Assembly: GCA_937959285.1 (NCBI GenBank)
Contig: CALGAR010000117.1
Span: 44,624 to 108,623, forward strand
Reading direction: 5' to 3'
From: an uncultured Bryobacterales bacterium
GTDB taxonomy: Bacteria > Acidobacteriota > Terriglobia > Bryobacterales > Bryobacteraceae
DNA: 64,000 nucleotides
In this document: piece after piece, positions 45,226 through 52,252 of the stretch
Layout: each line of letters begins with the position of its first letter
How positions within the stretch are numbered: position 1 is the stretch's first letter
Notes under the pieces: generated by a model
Seen by the model: only the letters and a program-made list of their open reading frames with translations
Databases searched by the model: none
Told to the model about the DNA's origin: nothing
Position numbers and translations under genes: made by a program

Positions 45226-46545
45226 TTAAACCGATACGGACGACGCCGACTGGGATCGAGCGAGCGCCTGATCGAGGTCCCACAGCAAGTCTTCGACATC
45301 CTCCAGTCCAATCGAGAGCCGGACGAGATCCGGAGTGACGCCGGCAGCAAGCTGCTCCTCGCTGCTCAGTTGCTGATGGGTCGTGGACGACGGGTGAATT
45401 ACCAAACTCCGGGCGTCACCGACGTTCGCCAGATGAGAGAAGATCTGCAAGCTATCGATGAACCTTCGCCCAGCCTCATAGCCGCCCTTGATGCCAAACG
45501 AAAAGACTGCACCGGCGCCTGCGGGCATGTACTTCTGCGCCAGAGAGTAATAGGGGCTTGACGGCAGGCCTGGGTATTTCACCCAGCTCACCAGCTCATG
45601 ATTCTCCAGATGCTTCGCCACGGCAAGGGCATTGGCGACATGGCGCTCCATGCGCATGCTGAGCGTTTCGACTCCCTGCAAGAAGAGGAATGCATTGAAG
45701 GGGCTGAGGCAGGGTCCCATATCCCGAAGACCCTCGACCCGGGCTCGAATGATAAAGGCGAGCTGGCCGAAGGTATCCCAGAACTTCATTCCGTGATAGG
45801 CCCGCGATGGCTCCGTCAGTTGAGGAAACTTGCCGTTCCCCCAATTGAACTTTCCGGAATCGACAATAATGCCGCCGATGCTGGTGCCATGGCCCCCCAT
45901 AAATTTCGTCATGGAGTGGAGCACGATGTCGGCGCCCCAGTCGATCGGGCGGCAGAGATACGGCGTGGCGAATGTGTTATCCACTACAAGCGGAAGCCCG
46001 TGATCGTGCGCGATTTTGGCAACCGCTTCAATGTCCAGGATGTTCCCTCGCGGATTGCTGATCGTCTCGGCATAAATGCACTTCGTCTTCGGCGTAATGG
46101 CCTTGCGGAAGTTATCCGGATCGTCAGGATCGACGAACTTGGTCTGAATCCCCAGCTTACGGAAGCTGACATCGAACTGAGTATAAGTTCCGCCGTAGAG
46201 AGTACTCGAGGCGACCATCTCATCGCCCGATTCCATCAGGCTCGTCAGGGCAATGAACTGCGCCGCCTGTCCGCTGGCCAGCGCCAGCCCGGCAGCTCCA
46301 TTCTCCAGTGACGCAACCCGCTGCTCGAGCACATCCGTCGTCGGATTCATGATCCGCGTATAGATGTTTCCAAACTTCTGCAACGCGAACAGAGCAGCTG
46401 CGTGATCGGAATTCTCAAAGACAAACGAAGTCGATTGATAGATTGGAACTGCGCGTGCGCCCGTCGTCGGATCCGGGTCATACCCCGCGTGAAGTGCCCG
46501 GGTGTTGAAGCCGAGGGGGCGTTCAATTTTACTGGTCTTGGCCAT
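45226..46545 (-). CDS. metY: O-acetylhomoserine sulfhydrylase / Cys-Met PLP enzyme
   Basis: The 439-residue protein is a PLP enzyme of the Cys/Met metabolism family. Diagnostic parts are FNTRALHAGYDPDPTTGARAVPIYQ, YTRIMNPTTDVLEQRVASLE, the PLP lysine in HSMTKFMGGHG, and HPSSTTHQQLSSEEQLAAGV. The length and motif set fit O-acetylhomoserine aminocarboxypropyltransferase (MetY), which makes homocysteine directly from sulfide. The start is ATG 46545; a leader of 12 more residues is in frame but has no site. TACGCT six bases before the ATG and no ribosome binding site suggest a leaderless mRNA. No SAM riboswitch fold is visible upstream. Confidence 0.93.
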   Translation of the reverse strand: MAKTSKIERPLGFNTRALHAGYDPDPTTGARAVPIYQSTSFVFENSDHAAALFALQKFGNIYTRIMNPTTDVLEQRVASLENGAAGLALASGQAAQFIALTSLMESGDEMVASSTLYGGTYTQFDVSFRKLGIQTKFVDPDDPDNFRKAITPKTKCIYAETISNPRGNILDIEAVAKIAHDHGLPLVVDNTFATPYLCRPIDWGADIVLHSMTKFMGGHGTSIGGIIVDSGKFNWGNGKFPQLTEPSRAYHGMKFWDTFGQLAFIIRARVEGLRDMGPCLSPFNAFLFLQGVETLSMRMERHVANALAVAKHLENHELVSWVKYPGLPSSPYYSLAQKYMPAGAGAVFSFGIKGGYEAGRRFIDSLQIFSHLANVGDARSLVIHPSSTTHQQLSSEEQLAAGVTPDLVRLSIGLEDVEDLLWDLDQALARSQSASSVSV

Positions 46546-46551
46546 AGCAAT

Positions 46552-46557
46552 AGCGTA
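46552..46557 (-). promoter_or_regulatory. -10 box adjacent to the metY start
   Basis: TACGCT (minus strand, 46557-46552) matches the TANNNT pattern, with six bases to the ATG at 46545. A weak -35, TTGCGG, lies 18 bases upstream. This fits a leaderless transcript. Confidence 0.4.
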
Positions 46558-46635
46558 ATCGCCAGGGGTCTGAGGCCGCAAGTAGCTGAGCGCTGAAAGT
46601 TGTTGCTGGTGAACTGTTTACGAAGGAACAAGGAG

Positions 46636-46663
46636 CGGCCGGACGCTAGAGCGCACCCGGCCG
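46636..46663 (-). terminator. Terminator after the adenosine-specific kinase gene
   Basis: On the minus strand CGGCCGGgtgCGC and GCGtCCGGCCG form a strong G+C stem with a four-base loop and a small internal bulge (plus-strand arms 46636-46646 and 46651-46663). It is followed by the pyrimidine-rich GCTCCTTGTTCCTT. It lies 14 bases past the kinase stop and separates it from metY. Confidence 0.65.
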
Positions 46664-46676
46664 TGAAAGAGCGGGC

Positions 46677-47159
46677 CTATCGCTTATACCCGATCTTTCG
46701 CAGCAGCGAGTGACGGGCCTGCGTATCCTGCTCCGTCTCGACGCCTTTCGGAGCCGATCCGTCGATAACGCCAAGCACGCCCCGTCCCTGCGCGGTCTCG
46801 GCGATGATGACCTCGACGGGGTTGGCCGTAGCGCAATAGATGTTGCATACCTCCGGCACTTCCTTGATCCGGCTCAGGATGTTGATCGGGTAGCCCTCCT
46901 TCAACGCCACAACGAACGTGTGCCCGGCGCCGATCGAAATTGCGTTCCGGGTAGCGAGGGCTTTCAAGTCATCATCATTCCCGTCAACCCGCGTCAGGCA
47001 GGGTCCGGAAGCTTCGTTGAAAGCGATGCCGAATTTCATCTGCGGCACCGTGTTCACGATTGCCTCATAGAGATCCTCCACTGTCTTAATGAAGTGAGAT
47101 TGGCCGAGGATTATATTGCCGTTCTCGGGGATCTCGACTCGTACGCTCTTCAGTTCCAC
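46677..47159 (-). CDS. Adenosine-specific kinase (DUF355 family)
   Basis: The 160-residue protein matches the adenosine-specific kinase family (PF04008): VRVEIPENGNIILGQSHFIK, MKFGIAFNEASGPCLTRVDGND, ISIGAGHTFVVALKEGYPIN, VCNIYCATANPVEVIIAET and GVLGVIDGSAP. An archaeal member has been crystallised and named for adenosine-binding kinase-like activity; the physiological role is not settled. It starts at GTG 47159, preceded by AAAGGAGT, and overlaps the 3' end of the peptidase fragment upstream. A strong terminator follows. Its neighbours pyrF and the pdp operon also deal with nucleosides, though on separate transcripts. Confidence 0.88.
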   Translation of the reverse strand: MELKSVRVEIPENGNIILGQSHFIKTVEDLYEAIVNTVPQMKFGIAFNEASGPCLTRVDGNDDDLKALATRNAISIGAGHTFVVALKEGYPINILSRIKEVPEVCNIYCATANPVEVIIAETAQGRGVLGVIDGSAPKGVETEQDTQARHSLLRKIGYKR

Positions 47160-47712
47160 GCCTACTCCTTTGCGCGGCCGAAACGCCGCGAATATGATTT
47201 ACCATGGCGGCGGTGAAGGCTTCGACGAAGGGCTGACCTTCCAGCATCAGATTCTCCCGGGTCATATAGTCCACTTCAATATCCGGCCGAACTCCAATGT
47301 TCTCAACATATGGAGCGGTCGGATACTCCCCGGTAGCGATCGGATTTTTGCGGTTCATTAAAGAAGCCGTAACGCTGGCTACCCCTTCGGTGTAGCTGGT
47401 AGCGTCTAGCGTCAGCACCGAGCCGCCTGCGCCCATTGTCCGCCAACCGAAGAGGATACCGCGGTTGTTATCCTGGATGACCGCCGGGAAGAAGTCCGCG
47501 GCTGAGGCAGAAAACTCATCGATGAGGACCATCAGAGGTTTGTCATAGGCTGCGATGGAGCCGTCGGCGTCTCTGACCGGCAGCAAGTCAAGCTCTCCGG
47601 ACGAGTTCAGCGAGAGCGGTCCTGTCCGGCCGCGATACTCGCTGTTTGCCGTACGCACATCTTGCAAGCGCGCTCCCAAAAGGTCCACAACGTGTTTTGG
47701 AGCGCCAGTCAC
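47086..47712 (-). pseudogene. C-terminal fragment of a frameshifted S41-type (C-terminal-processing) peptidase
   Basis: This 208-residue frame continues the S41 peptidase of the next entry in a -1 register. It begins as VTGAPKHVVDLLGARLQDV and contains the catalytic region KPLMVLIDEFSASAADFFPA, where the serine after DEF is the expected nucleophile, and the block GWRTMGAGGSVLTLDA. It has GTG at 47712 overlapping the upstream TGA (GTGA), so it could be translated on its own by coupling, but it lacks the PDZ part. The last 25 or so residues are read out of frame through the start of the adenosine-kinase gene, as expected if the frame has lost its normal stop. A sequencing error at 47709-47715 would restore a ~590-residue enzyme. 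Confidence 0.7.
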
Positions 47713-48875
47713 TTTGCAATTTCATACGACGCAGAGAAGGCTGCAACCCAGTTTGACGTGGCCCGAATCTCGAAACCAAGGGTGCGGAACTGGTAGGGGA
47801 TCACTCGCTGCAGCAGCGCCTCACAATAGGACAGAATTCCGCCCGGATTCCGCATCACGTCTAGGATCAGCCCGTCAGTGTTCTCCCGCATGAAGGCGAT
47901 CTCCTCATCGAACTGCCGGAGAGCTGCGGTCGCGCCAATCTCCGGTTCAAATGTGGGAATTCGGATGTAGCCAATCCGCAAGCCATCCGCCTCGTAAACC
48001 CCGCTGAAAAATGCATCCGAGGGAAACAGCCCAAGCCGCAGCTCGAAGTTTTCCGGTAGCCGGAATATCGGGAAGATGTCGCCTAAGCCCGCCACGCCGC
48101 GATATTCCTTATCCCGAATCTTTAACTTGAGAAACGGCGCAACGGGAAGCATGTAATCCGGCAGATCATCGGCCACCTTCGAAACCTCGTCGAGTGCGCT
48201 CGTGCGAGGCATATCTGGAAGAGGGCCCACTTTGGGCTGTTCGCCGATCGTCTGCCACGGGATCTCGTACGTCTCGAGGTCTCCGGTGGCTCGCCGGATC
48301 ACGACCGTTGCTGTTTCGCCGATCTTGTCCGCACTGGGAATGTGGGAGCCGCTACGACTGACAATGCGATTCGCAGCCGCACGGGCCGTGCTGCGCGGAT
48401 TCCCGGACATCGAATAGACCGAATAGTGCCGAATCCACTCCTCTACCTCCACACCATCCACGGAGACGAGCTCGTCTCCCACTTCGAACGGATACAGCCT
48501 GGCCGGCAACAAAAATGGATGGATCCACTCAATCAGGACTTTGCCATCGTAGATGTCCACGTCAAAGGGAAGCTGGGCGACCAACGTCGAAGGGAACGAA
48601 AGGGCCACATGTGCATCATTCAGCTTCGACACATACTCGATGAGCAACTCTTTGAACTCCTCATCGGTTTTGGTTGCCGCCGCCCGTTCCAGCCATGGCT
48701 GGGCTTGAGCGAGGTCAAACCCTTGCGTATCCCTCTTCCACTCGTAGGGTGCGTAGTGCTTCCAGAACAGGGCTATCAACTGGGACATGTCAGAGACTTT
48801 CTGGTCCCTGCTAAGTTGACCGAAGACGGGGAGACAACTTGTAACTAGCAGTACTACAACAGCACGCGCATTCAT
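47709..48875 (-). pseudogene. N-terminal part of the S41-type peptidase, split by a frameshift
   Basis: The 388-residue part has a signal peptide (NARAVVVLLVTSCLPVFG), the N-terminal helical domain typical of S41 proteases, and a PDZ-like region (YPFEVGDELVSVDGVEVEEW). The peptidase core begins with LRIGYIRIPTFEP and TDGLILDVMRNPGG. It ends at SASYEIAK followed by a TGA stop at 47711-47709. The rest of the core, including the serine loop, continues at once in the -1 frame (47712-47086). The sequence at the break is GCAAAGTGACTGG. An exported protease is expected for the intact form. Reading TGA as selenocysteine does not help, because the following in-frame sequence is not family-like. Confidence 0.75.
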
Positions 48876-49003
48876 TCGTCACCAATCCCTTCTTAGGCAG
48901 AAATAATGACGACGTTATTACAGGCGCTGTGCCGTTTGCGAGAGTAAGATTACTAACACTTTGCAGCGTTTTATCCGCTAGCTACCGACATAAGTCGCAT
49001 CGC

Positions 49004-49942
49004 TTAGTAAACTACGATCTCTCCCTTTCCCCAAACGGTCTGGCGTCCGACTCCCACCCACTGGCCCAGCCGTAAGTAAGGTAAGAACTCGCCGAGGTTC
49101 CCCTCATACTCTGCCTCGCCGGTAAATCCGCCAAGCGGGTGCCTCTGTCCCGAGCGTGACGAACGGCGCTCCACGTCCCGATGCTGCAGCTCGCAGCGGA
49201 CCAATCGGACCGCCGCCGCACGGTCTCCCATCGCACGGAAATCAATCTCGAGAGGCCCGGCGCCATAGAGAGCACGGAGTGTGCTGATGCGGTCCCTCAA
49301 GCGGGCGAACAAGACGTCGAACTCCGGACGCGCCACGACCTGGTCCTGGCTCTTCAACTCCGTCGGCGTCACAAAGCGCACGCAAGCCCGCTGGACTGCC
49401 TCTCCGCCCGCAAGCTCGACCGTGGAGGGTTCCGCAAGATTGCCTAGGCCCTTGCCGTCAAAGACCCGTGCGACCGTCTCTCCACACAAGTTCAGTTGAT
49501 CCACCGCGATCAGTTCCGCAAGCCCTCTGCCCGGACCCAGGCCCTCTCGCGCTAAGTGTTCGAAGGCCCGGACAAAGTACTCGAGCGCAGGATTCCGCAC
49601 GTCGAAAATGTGGACATCGAAATGGAAAGTCTCATTCTCCCCGACCGTGCGCCCGTCCAGGTGCGAGGCTCGAAAAACGAACGGCCGCGGCCAATCGCCG
49701 AGCCCGCTCGGGCCTTCGCCTCTCGTTGCCCGCGGTTCGAATACACGGGCGTAAGGGCAGGCGCTGCGTGCTTCGCATAACTTTGCATCACGGCAGTCCG
49801 GTGTACAAACCAGTTTCCGGAAGATGCTTCCGAAGGCCCCGCGCACGGTATTGCCGGATTTGTAGGCTGGGAAGTAAATAGCGCCGACAGCCCTAAAGCG
49901 GAACCGGAGCCGGTACAGTTCGAATGTCAGCGCGCGCAGCAT
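49004..49942 (-). CDS. cas6: Orphan Cas6-like CRISPR RNA endoribonuclease (RAMP family)
   Basis: The 312-residue protein matches the Cas6 RAMP family that cuts CRISPR precursor RNA. The N-terminal RRM-like part has IYFPAYKSGNTVRGAFGSIF and the cysteine set CTPDC-x5-C-x5-C (Cys46, Cys50, Cys56, Cys62) with YARVFEP, seen in one Cas6 branch. The C-terminal part ends with LGGFTGEAEYEG and EFLPYLRLGQWVGVGRQT, then WGKGEI; the glycine-rich loop is diagnostic. A catalytic histidine is not assigned with confidence. No CRISPR array, no cas1/cas2 and no effector gene is in the window; neighbours are a peptidase fragment, pyrF and selD. It may serve an array elsewhere, or have another RNA target. Confidence 0.78.
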   Translation of the reverse strand: MLRALTFELYRLRFRFRAVGAIYFPAYKSGNTVRGAFGSIFRKLVCTPDCRDAKLCEARSACPYARVFEPRATRGEGPSGLGDWPRPFVFRASHLDGRTVGENETFHFDVHIFDVRNPALEYFVRAFEHLAREGLGPGRGLAELIAVDQLNLCGETVARVFDGKGLGNLAEPSTVELAGGEAVQRACVRFVTPTELKSQDQVVARPEFDVLFARLRDRISTLRALYGAGPLEIDFRAMGDRAAAVRLVRCELQHRDVERRSSRSGQRHPLGGFTGEAEYEGNLGEFLPYLRLGQWVGVGRQTVWGKGEIVVY

Positions 49943-50060
49943 AACAGTGTCGCAGGACCGGGAACACTTCCACGAAACTTACGGCCAGTGCGGAGATACA
50001 GGAGTAACATCAACTTACTCGGTTCCCCGCGTCCGGATCGCTCTGCTGTTTGCAGGAACA

Positions 50061-50738
50061 TCAGGCCAATTCATCGAGAATGCGAAGGGCTTCTGAACGG
50101 GGATCGGGAGAGCGAGTAATTTGACGGCCGACGACGATATAGTTTGCGCCCGCATCCAGCGCTTCCCGCGGCGTGGCGACTCGTTTCTGGTCTCCTTTTG
50201 CTGCATGCGCCGACCTCACGCCCGGCGTAATCAGGACAGCTTGAGGACCGGCAAGCTGACGAACTGTTGCCGCCTCCAGCGGAGAGCATACTATTCCGTC
50301 GATCCCCGCCTCCATTGCCTTTCTTACGCGAAGCGCGACCAGATCGGCGACAGAACACTTGTAGCCTAAATCCGCCAGGTCCTGCTCATCGTAGCTGGTC
50401 AGGACGGTGACGGCCAGGAGTTGGAGGTTCGAACTGCCCCTTCCCTCGACGGCCGCTTTCATCACAGCCCCGCTGCCGTGGACGGTCAGGAAGCGGACGC
50501 CAGAGCGCGCAACTTGCACCACCGCGCGTTTGACGGTCTCTCCAATGTCATAGAACTTGAGATCGAGAAAAACATCGAGCTGGCGGCTTATCAACTCCTG
50601 CACGAACGCCATCCCGGCGGCAGCGTACAGTTCCATTCCGACTTTGTAAATGGAGACGGAATCGCCGAGACGATCCACGAGATTTCTTGCCTCGTCCGCC
50701 GATTCGACGTCGAGCGCTACGATAATTGGATTTTTCAT
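50061..50738 (-). CDS. pyrF: Orotidine-5'-phosphate decarboxylase
   Basis: The 225-residue TIM-barrel enzyme makes UMP from orotidine monophosphate. It has the N-terminal IIVALDVESADEARNLVDRL, the catalytic lysine motif VFLDLKFYDIGETV (usual form DxKxxD), TVHGSGAVMKAAVEG, and the phosphate loop ITPGVRSAHAAKGDQKRVATP followed by GANYIVVGRQIT. The ATG at 50738 overlaps the selD stop by four bases (ATGA), so the pair is translationally coupled. That arrangement of a pyrimidine gene with selD is not one I recognise from common operons. Confidence 0.95.
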   Translation of the reverse strand: MKNPIIVALDVESADEARNLVDRLGDSVSIYKVGMELYAAAGMAFVQELISRQLDVFLDLKFYDIGETVKRAVVQVARSGVRFLTVHGSGAVMKAAVEGRGSSNLQLLAVTVLTSYDEQDLADLGYKCSVADLVALRVRKAMEAGIDGIVCSPLEAATVRQLAGPQAVLITPGVRSAHAAKGDQKRVATPREALDAGANYIVVGRQITRSPDPRSEALRILDELA

Positions 50739-51757
50739 AAAAGACGGATCGGTTTCTCTCCGCGGCTCACAACGCGGCCAATGCGGTAAGCAGCGGGATA
50801 AGCTTTCTCCAAACCTGCGGCATCCTTCTCTGGAAGAGAAATCAGCAGACCTCCCGAAGTTTGCGGGTCGTAGAGCAGCGCTTCCACCTCAGGCGGAATC
50901 GGATTCACGAGCTCGACACTGCAGGAGGCAAACTCACGGTTGTTCTTGAGGCCGCCGGGAATCGCGCCCTGACGCGCGTACTCCAGCGCTCCTTCCAGGA
51001 ACTGCACTCGCGAGGTTTCGATCTCGAGCGTTACACCGCTTCCAAGCGCCATCTCCCGGGCATGGCCCAGAAGCCCAAAGCCCGTGACGTCTGTGCAGCC
51101 GTGGACATCGAAGGAAAGCATCGCTTCGCAGGCCTGCCGGTTCAGCGTCTTCATGGATTCAATCGCTCCGCGCATATGTGCTTCAGAAGCAATGCCCCGC
51201 TTCCATGCGGTTGAGATAACGCCAGTACCAAGCCGCTTTGTGAACACCAGCGCGTCACCCGCGCGCGCTCCCGTGTTGGTCGTGATTCGATCCGGGTGAA
51301 CCGTTCCTGTCACTGCGAAGCCGAACTTGATCTCCTCATCATTCACGCTGTGGCCGCCCAGAAGGACGCAGCCCGCTTCTTCCATCTTTGCAGCGCCCCC
51401 TTTCAGAATGGCCTCCAGATCGTCCAGATCTCCCTTGCCTGGATAAGCCAGGATAGAAAGCGCTGAAACGGGACGGCCGCCCATCGCATACACGTCGCTT
51501 AGGGCGTTAGCCGCTGCAATTGCCCCAAAAATAAAGGGATCATCGACAATCGGGGTAAAGAAATCGACAGTCTGCACAAGGGCACACTCCGGCGTGAGCT
51601 TGTACACGCCGGCATCGTCGGCAGTGTCAAAGCCAACAAGTACGTTTTCATTCACCACACGCGGAATCCGGGGGAGCACTCTGTCCAAAACCTTTGGACT
51701 CAGCTTGGACGCTCAACCCGCAGCTTTCACGTGTGCTGTCAATTTCTTATCCGACAT
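50735..51757 (-). CDS. selD: Selenophosphate synthetase SelD containing selenocysteine (TGA read-through)
   Basis: The 340-residue enzyme makes selenophosphate from selenide and ATP, the donor for selenocysteine and selenouridine. The body is plain: NVLVGFDTADDAGVYKL, TVDFFTPIVDDPFIFGAIAA, ANALSDVYAMGGRPVSALSI, LGGHSVNDEEIKFG and GCTDVTGFGLLGHARE. A naive start at 51688 (TTG) loses the glycine-rich active-site loop. Reading upstream from ATG 51757 gives MSDKKLTAHVKAAG, then TGA at 51715-51713, then ASKLSPKVLDRVLPRIP, exactly the place where SelD proteins have Cys or selenocysteine. The residue is therefore Sec15. A SECIS-like hairpin follows. AAGAAAG precedes the ATG, and TATCAT further up could be a -10. 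It overlaps pyrF by four bases. Confidence 0.93.
51683..51715 (-). promoter_or_regulatory. Selenocysteine codon and bacterial SECIS hairpin of selD
   Basis: TGA at 51715-51713 is the selenocysteine codon. Thirteen bases later GTCCAAA (51699-51693) and TTTGGAC (51689-51683) form a perfect stem. The apical loop is GGT, or AGGTT if the last base pair opens. The distance of about 21 bases from the codon to the first loop G fits the bacterial SECIS rule, in which SelB binds a short hairpin with a G near the start of its loop. The hairpin lies wholly inside the coding sequence. Confidence 0.85.
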
Positions 51758-51769
51758 CTTTCTTGATAT

Positions 51770-52160
51770 GATACCGGCTCACCGCCGCGACGCGCTTTCG
51801 GCACCTGCCCGCTGGTGGGCGGCCTTTCGCGTAATGACACCTCTTACTGAGGTGAATTGCTTAAAGGTTGAGAAAATAGGTAGCGTGAGCAGCAAAAACC
51901 ACACCACCGATGTGGGGAGCTTGTCGCCACAGGCACTGGCAATGAGCGCGCCGCTGTGGAAACTTCAGAGCGAGGGCAGAATTAACACCATCCAACGAGT
52001 CAAAGGAACGAGGCGAAAGCGAAAACCAGATATAGGCTAGTAGGAGTGCCCCGTTATGCACCGCGCCAGATGCTAAAGACGGGCGCGCAGGCAAGACGAA
52101 CGTGCGGGCTTTGACGCTCGGAGCAGCGTCAGGGCAGCAAGCCGCGATTGTGGCTTGAAT
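51770..52160 (+). ncRNA. Candidate structured RNA between selD and pdp (family not identified)
   Basis: This roughly 390-base region lies between divergent genes and contains a string of near-perfect short stems: CACCTC/GAGGTG (51838-51843, 51849-51854), CCACA/TGTGG (51899-51903, 51911-51915), CCACAG/CTGTGG (51927-51932, 51954-51959), CCCGT/ACGGG and a GC-GAAA-GC tetraloop near 52013-52020. Two more are TGACGCT/AGCGTCA (52112-52118, 52125-52131) and CAAGCCGC/GTGGCTTG (52138-52145, 52150-52157). The last stem contains a G-U pair only on the plus strand, which favours that strand. It does not match RNase P, tmRNA, SRP, 6S, group I/II intron cores or the selenocysteine tRNA as I know them. Frames on both strands (51594-52040, 51861-52094) have no domain support. 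Strand and ends are approximate. Confidence 0.4.
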
Positions 52161-52183
52161 TACGTTCCTTGTTGCATCCTCGC

Positions 52184-52207
52184 CGACATTCCATTAACAA
52201 AATGTCG
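52184..52207 (+). terminator. Hairpin followed by a T-rich run upstream of pdp
   Basis: CGACATT (52184-52190) and AATGTCG (52201-52207) are exact reverse complements around a ten-base loop. ATTCCTTTACTTTCTATGTTTT follows within a few bases. It could terminate the candidate RNA before pdp, or serve as an operator for the nucleoside operon, since it lies 46 bases from the pdp start. Confidence 0.5.
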
Positions 52208-52252
52208 ATTCCTTTACTTTCTATGTTTTAAGATGGTACCAAGGTTCGCGTA

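Noticed and set aside
46546..46676. SAM riboswitch before metY
   Set aside because: The leader contains only the terminator of the preceding gene and a -10 box next to the start codon; no aptamer core is present.
47709..47711. TGA at the end of the S41 N-terminal part as a second selenocysteine codon
   Set aside because: The in-frame continuation is not peptidase-like, while the -1 frame is; no SECIS hairpin follows.
51594..52040. Plus-strand frame in the selD/pdp gap and over the selD start
   Set aside because: It overlaps the true N-terminus of selD on the other strand and has no domain, signal or start support.
51861..52094. Minus-strand frame with a hydrophobic start inside the structured region
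   Set aside because: It is short, without a ribosome binding site or recognisable family, and crosses the hairpins.
48876..52252. CRISPR array near the Cas6-like gene
   Set aside because: No direct repeats with regular spacing are visible; the short repeats in the gap are inverted, not direct.
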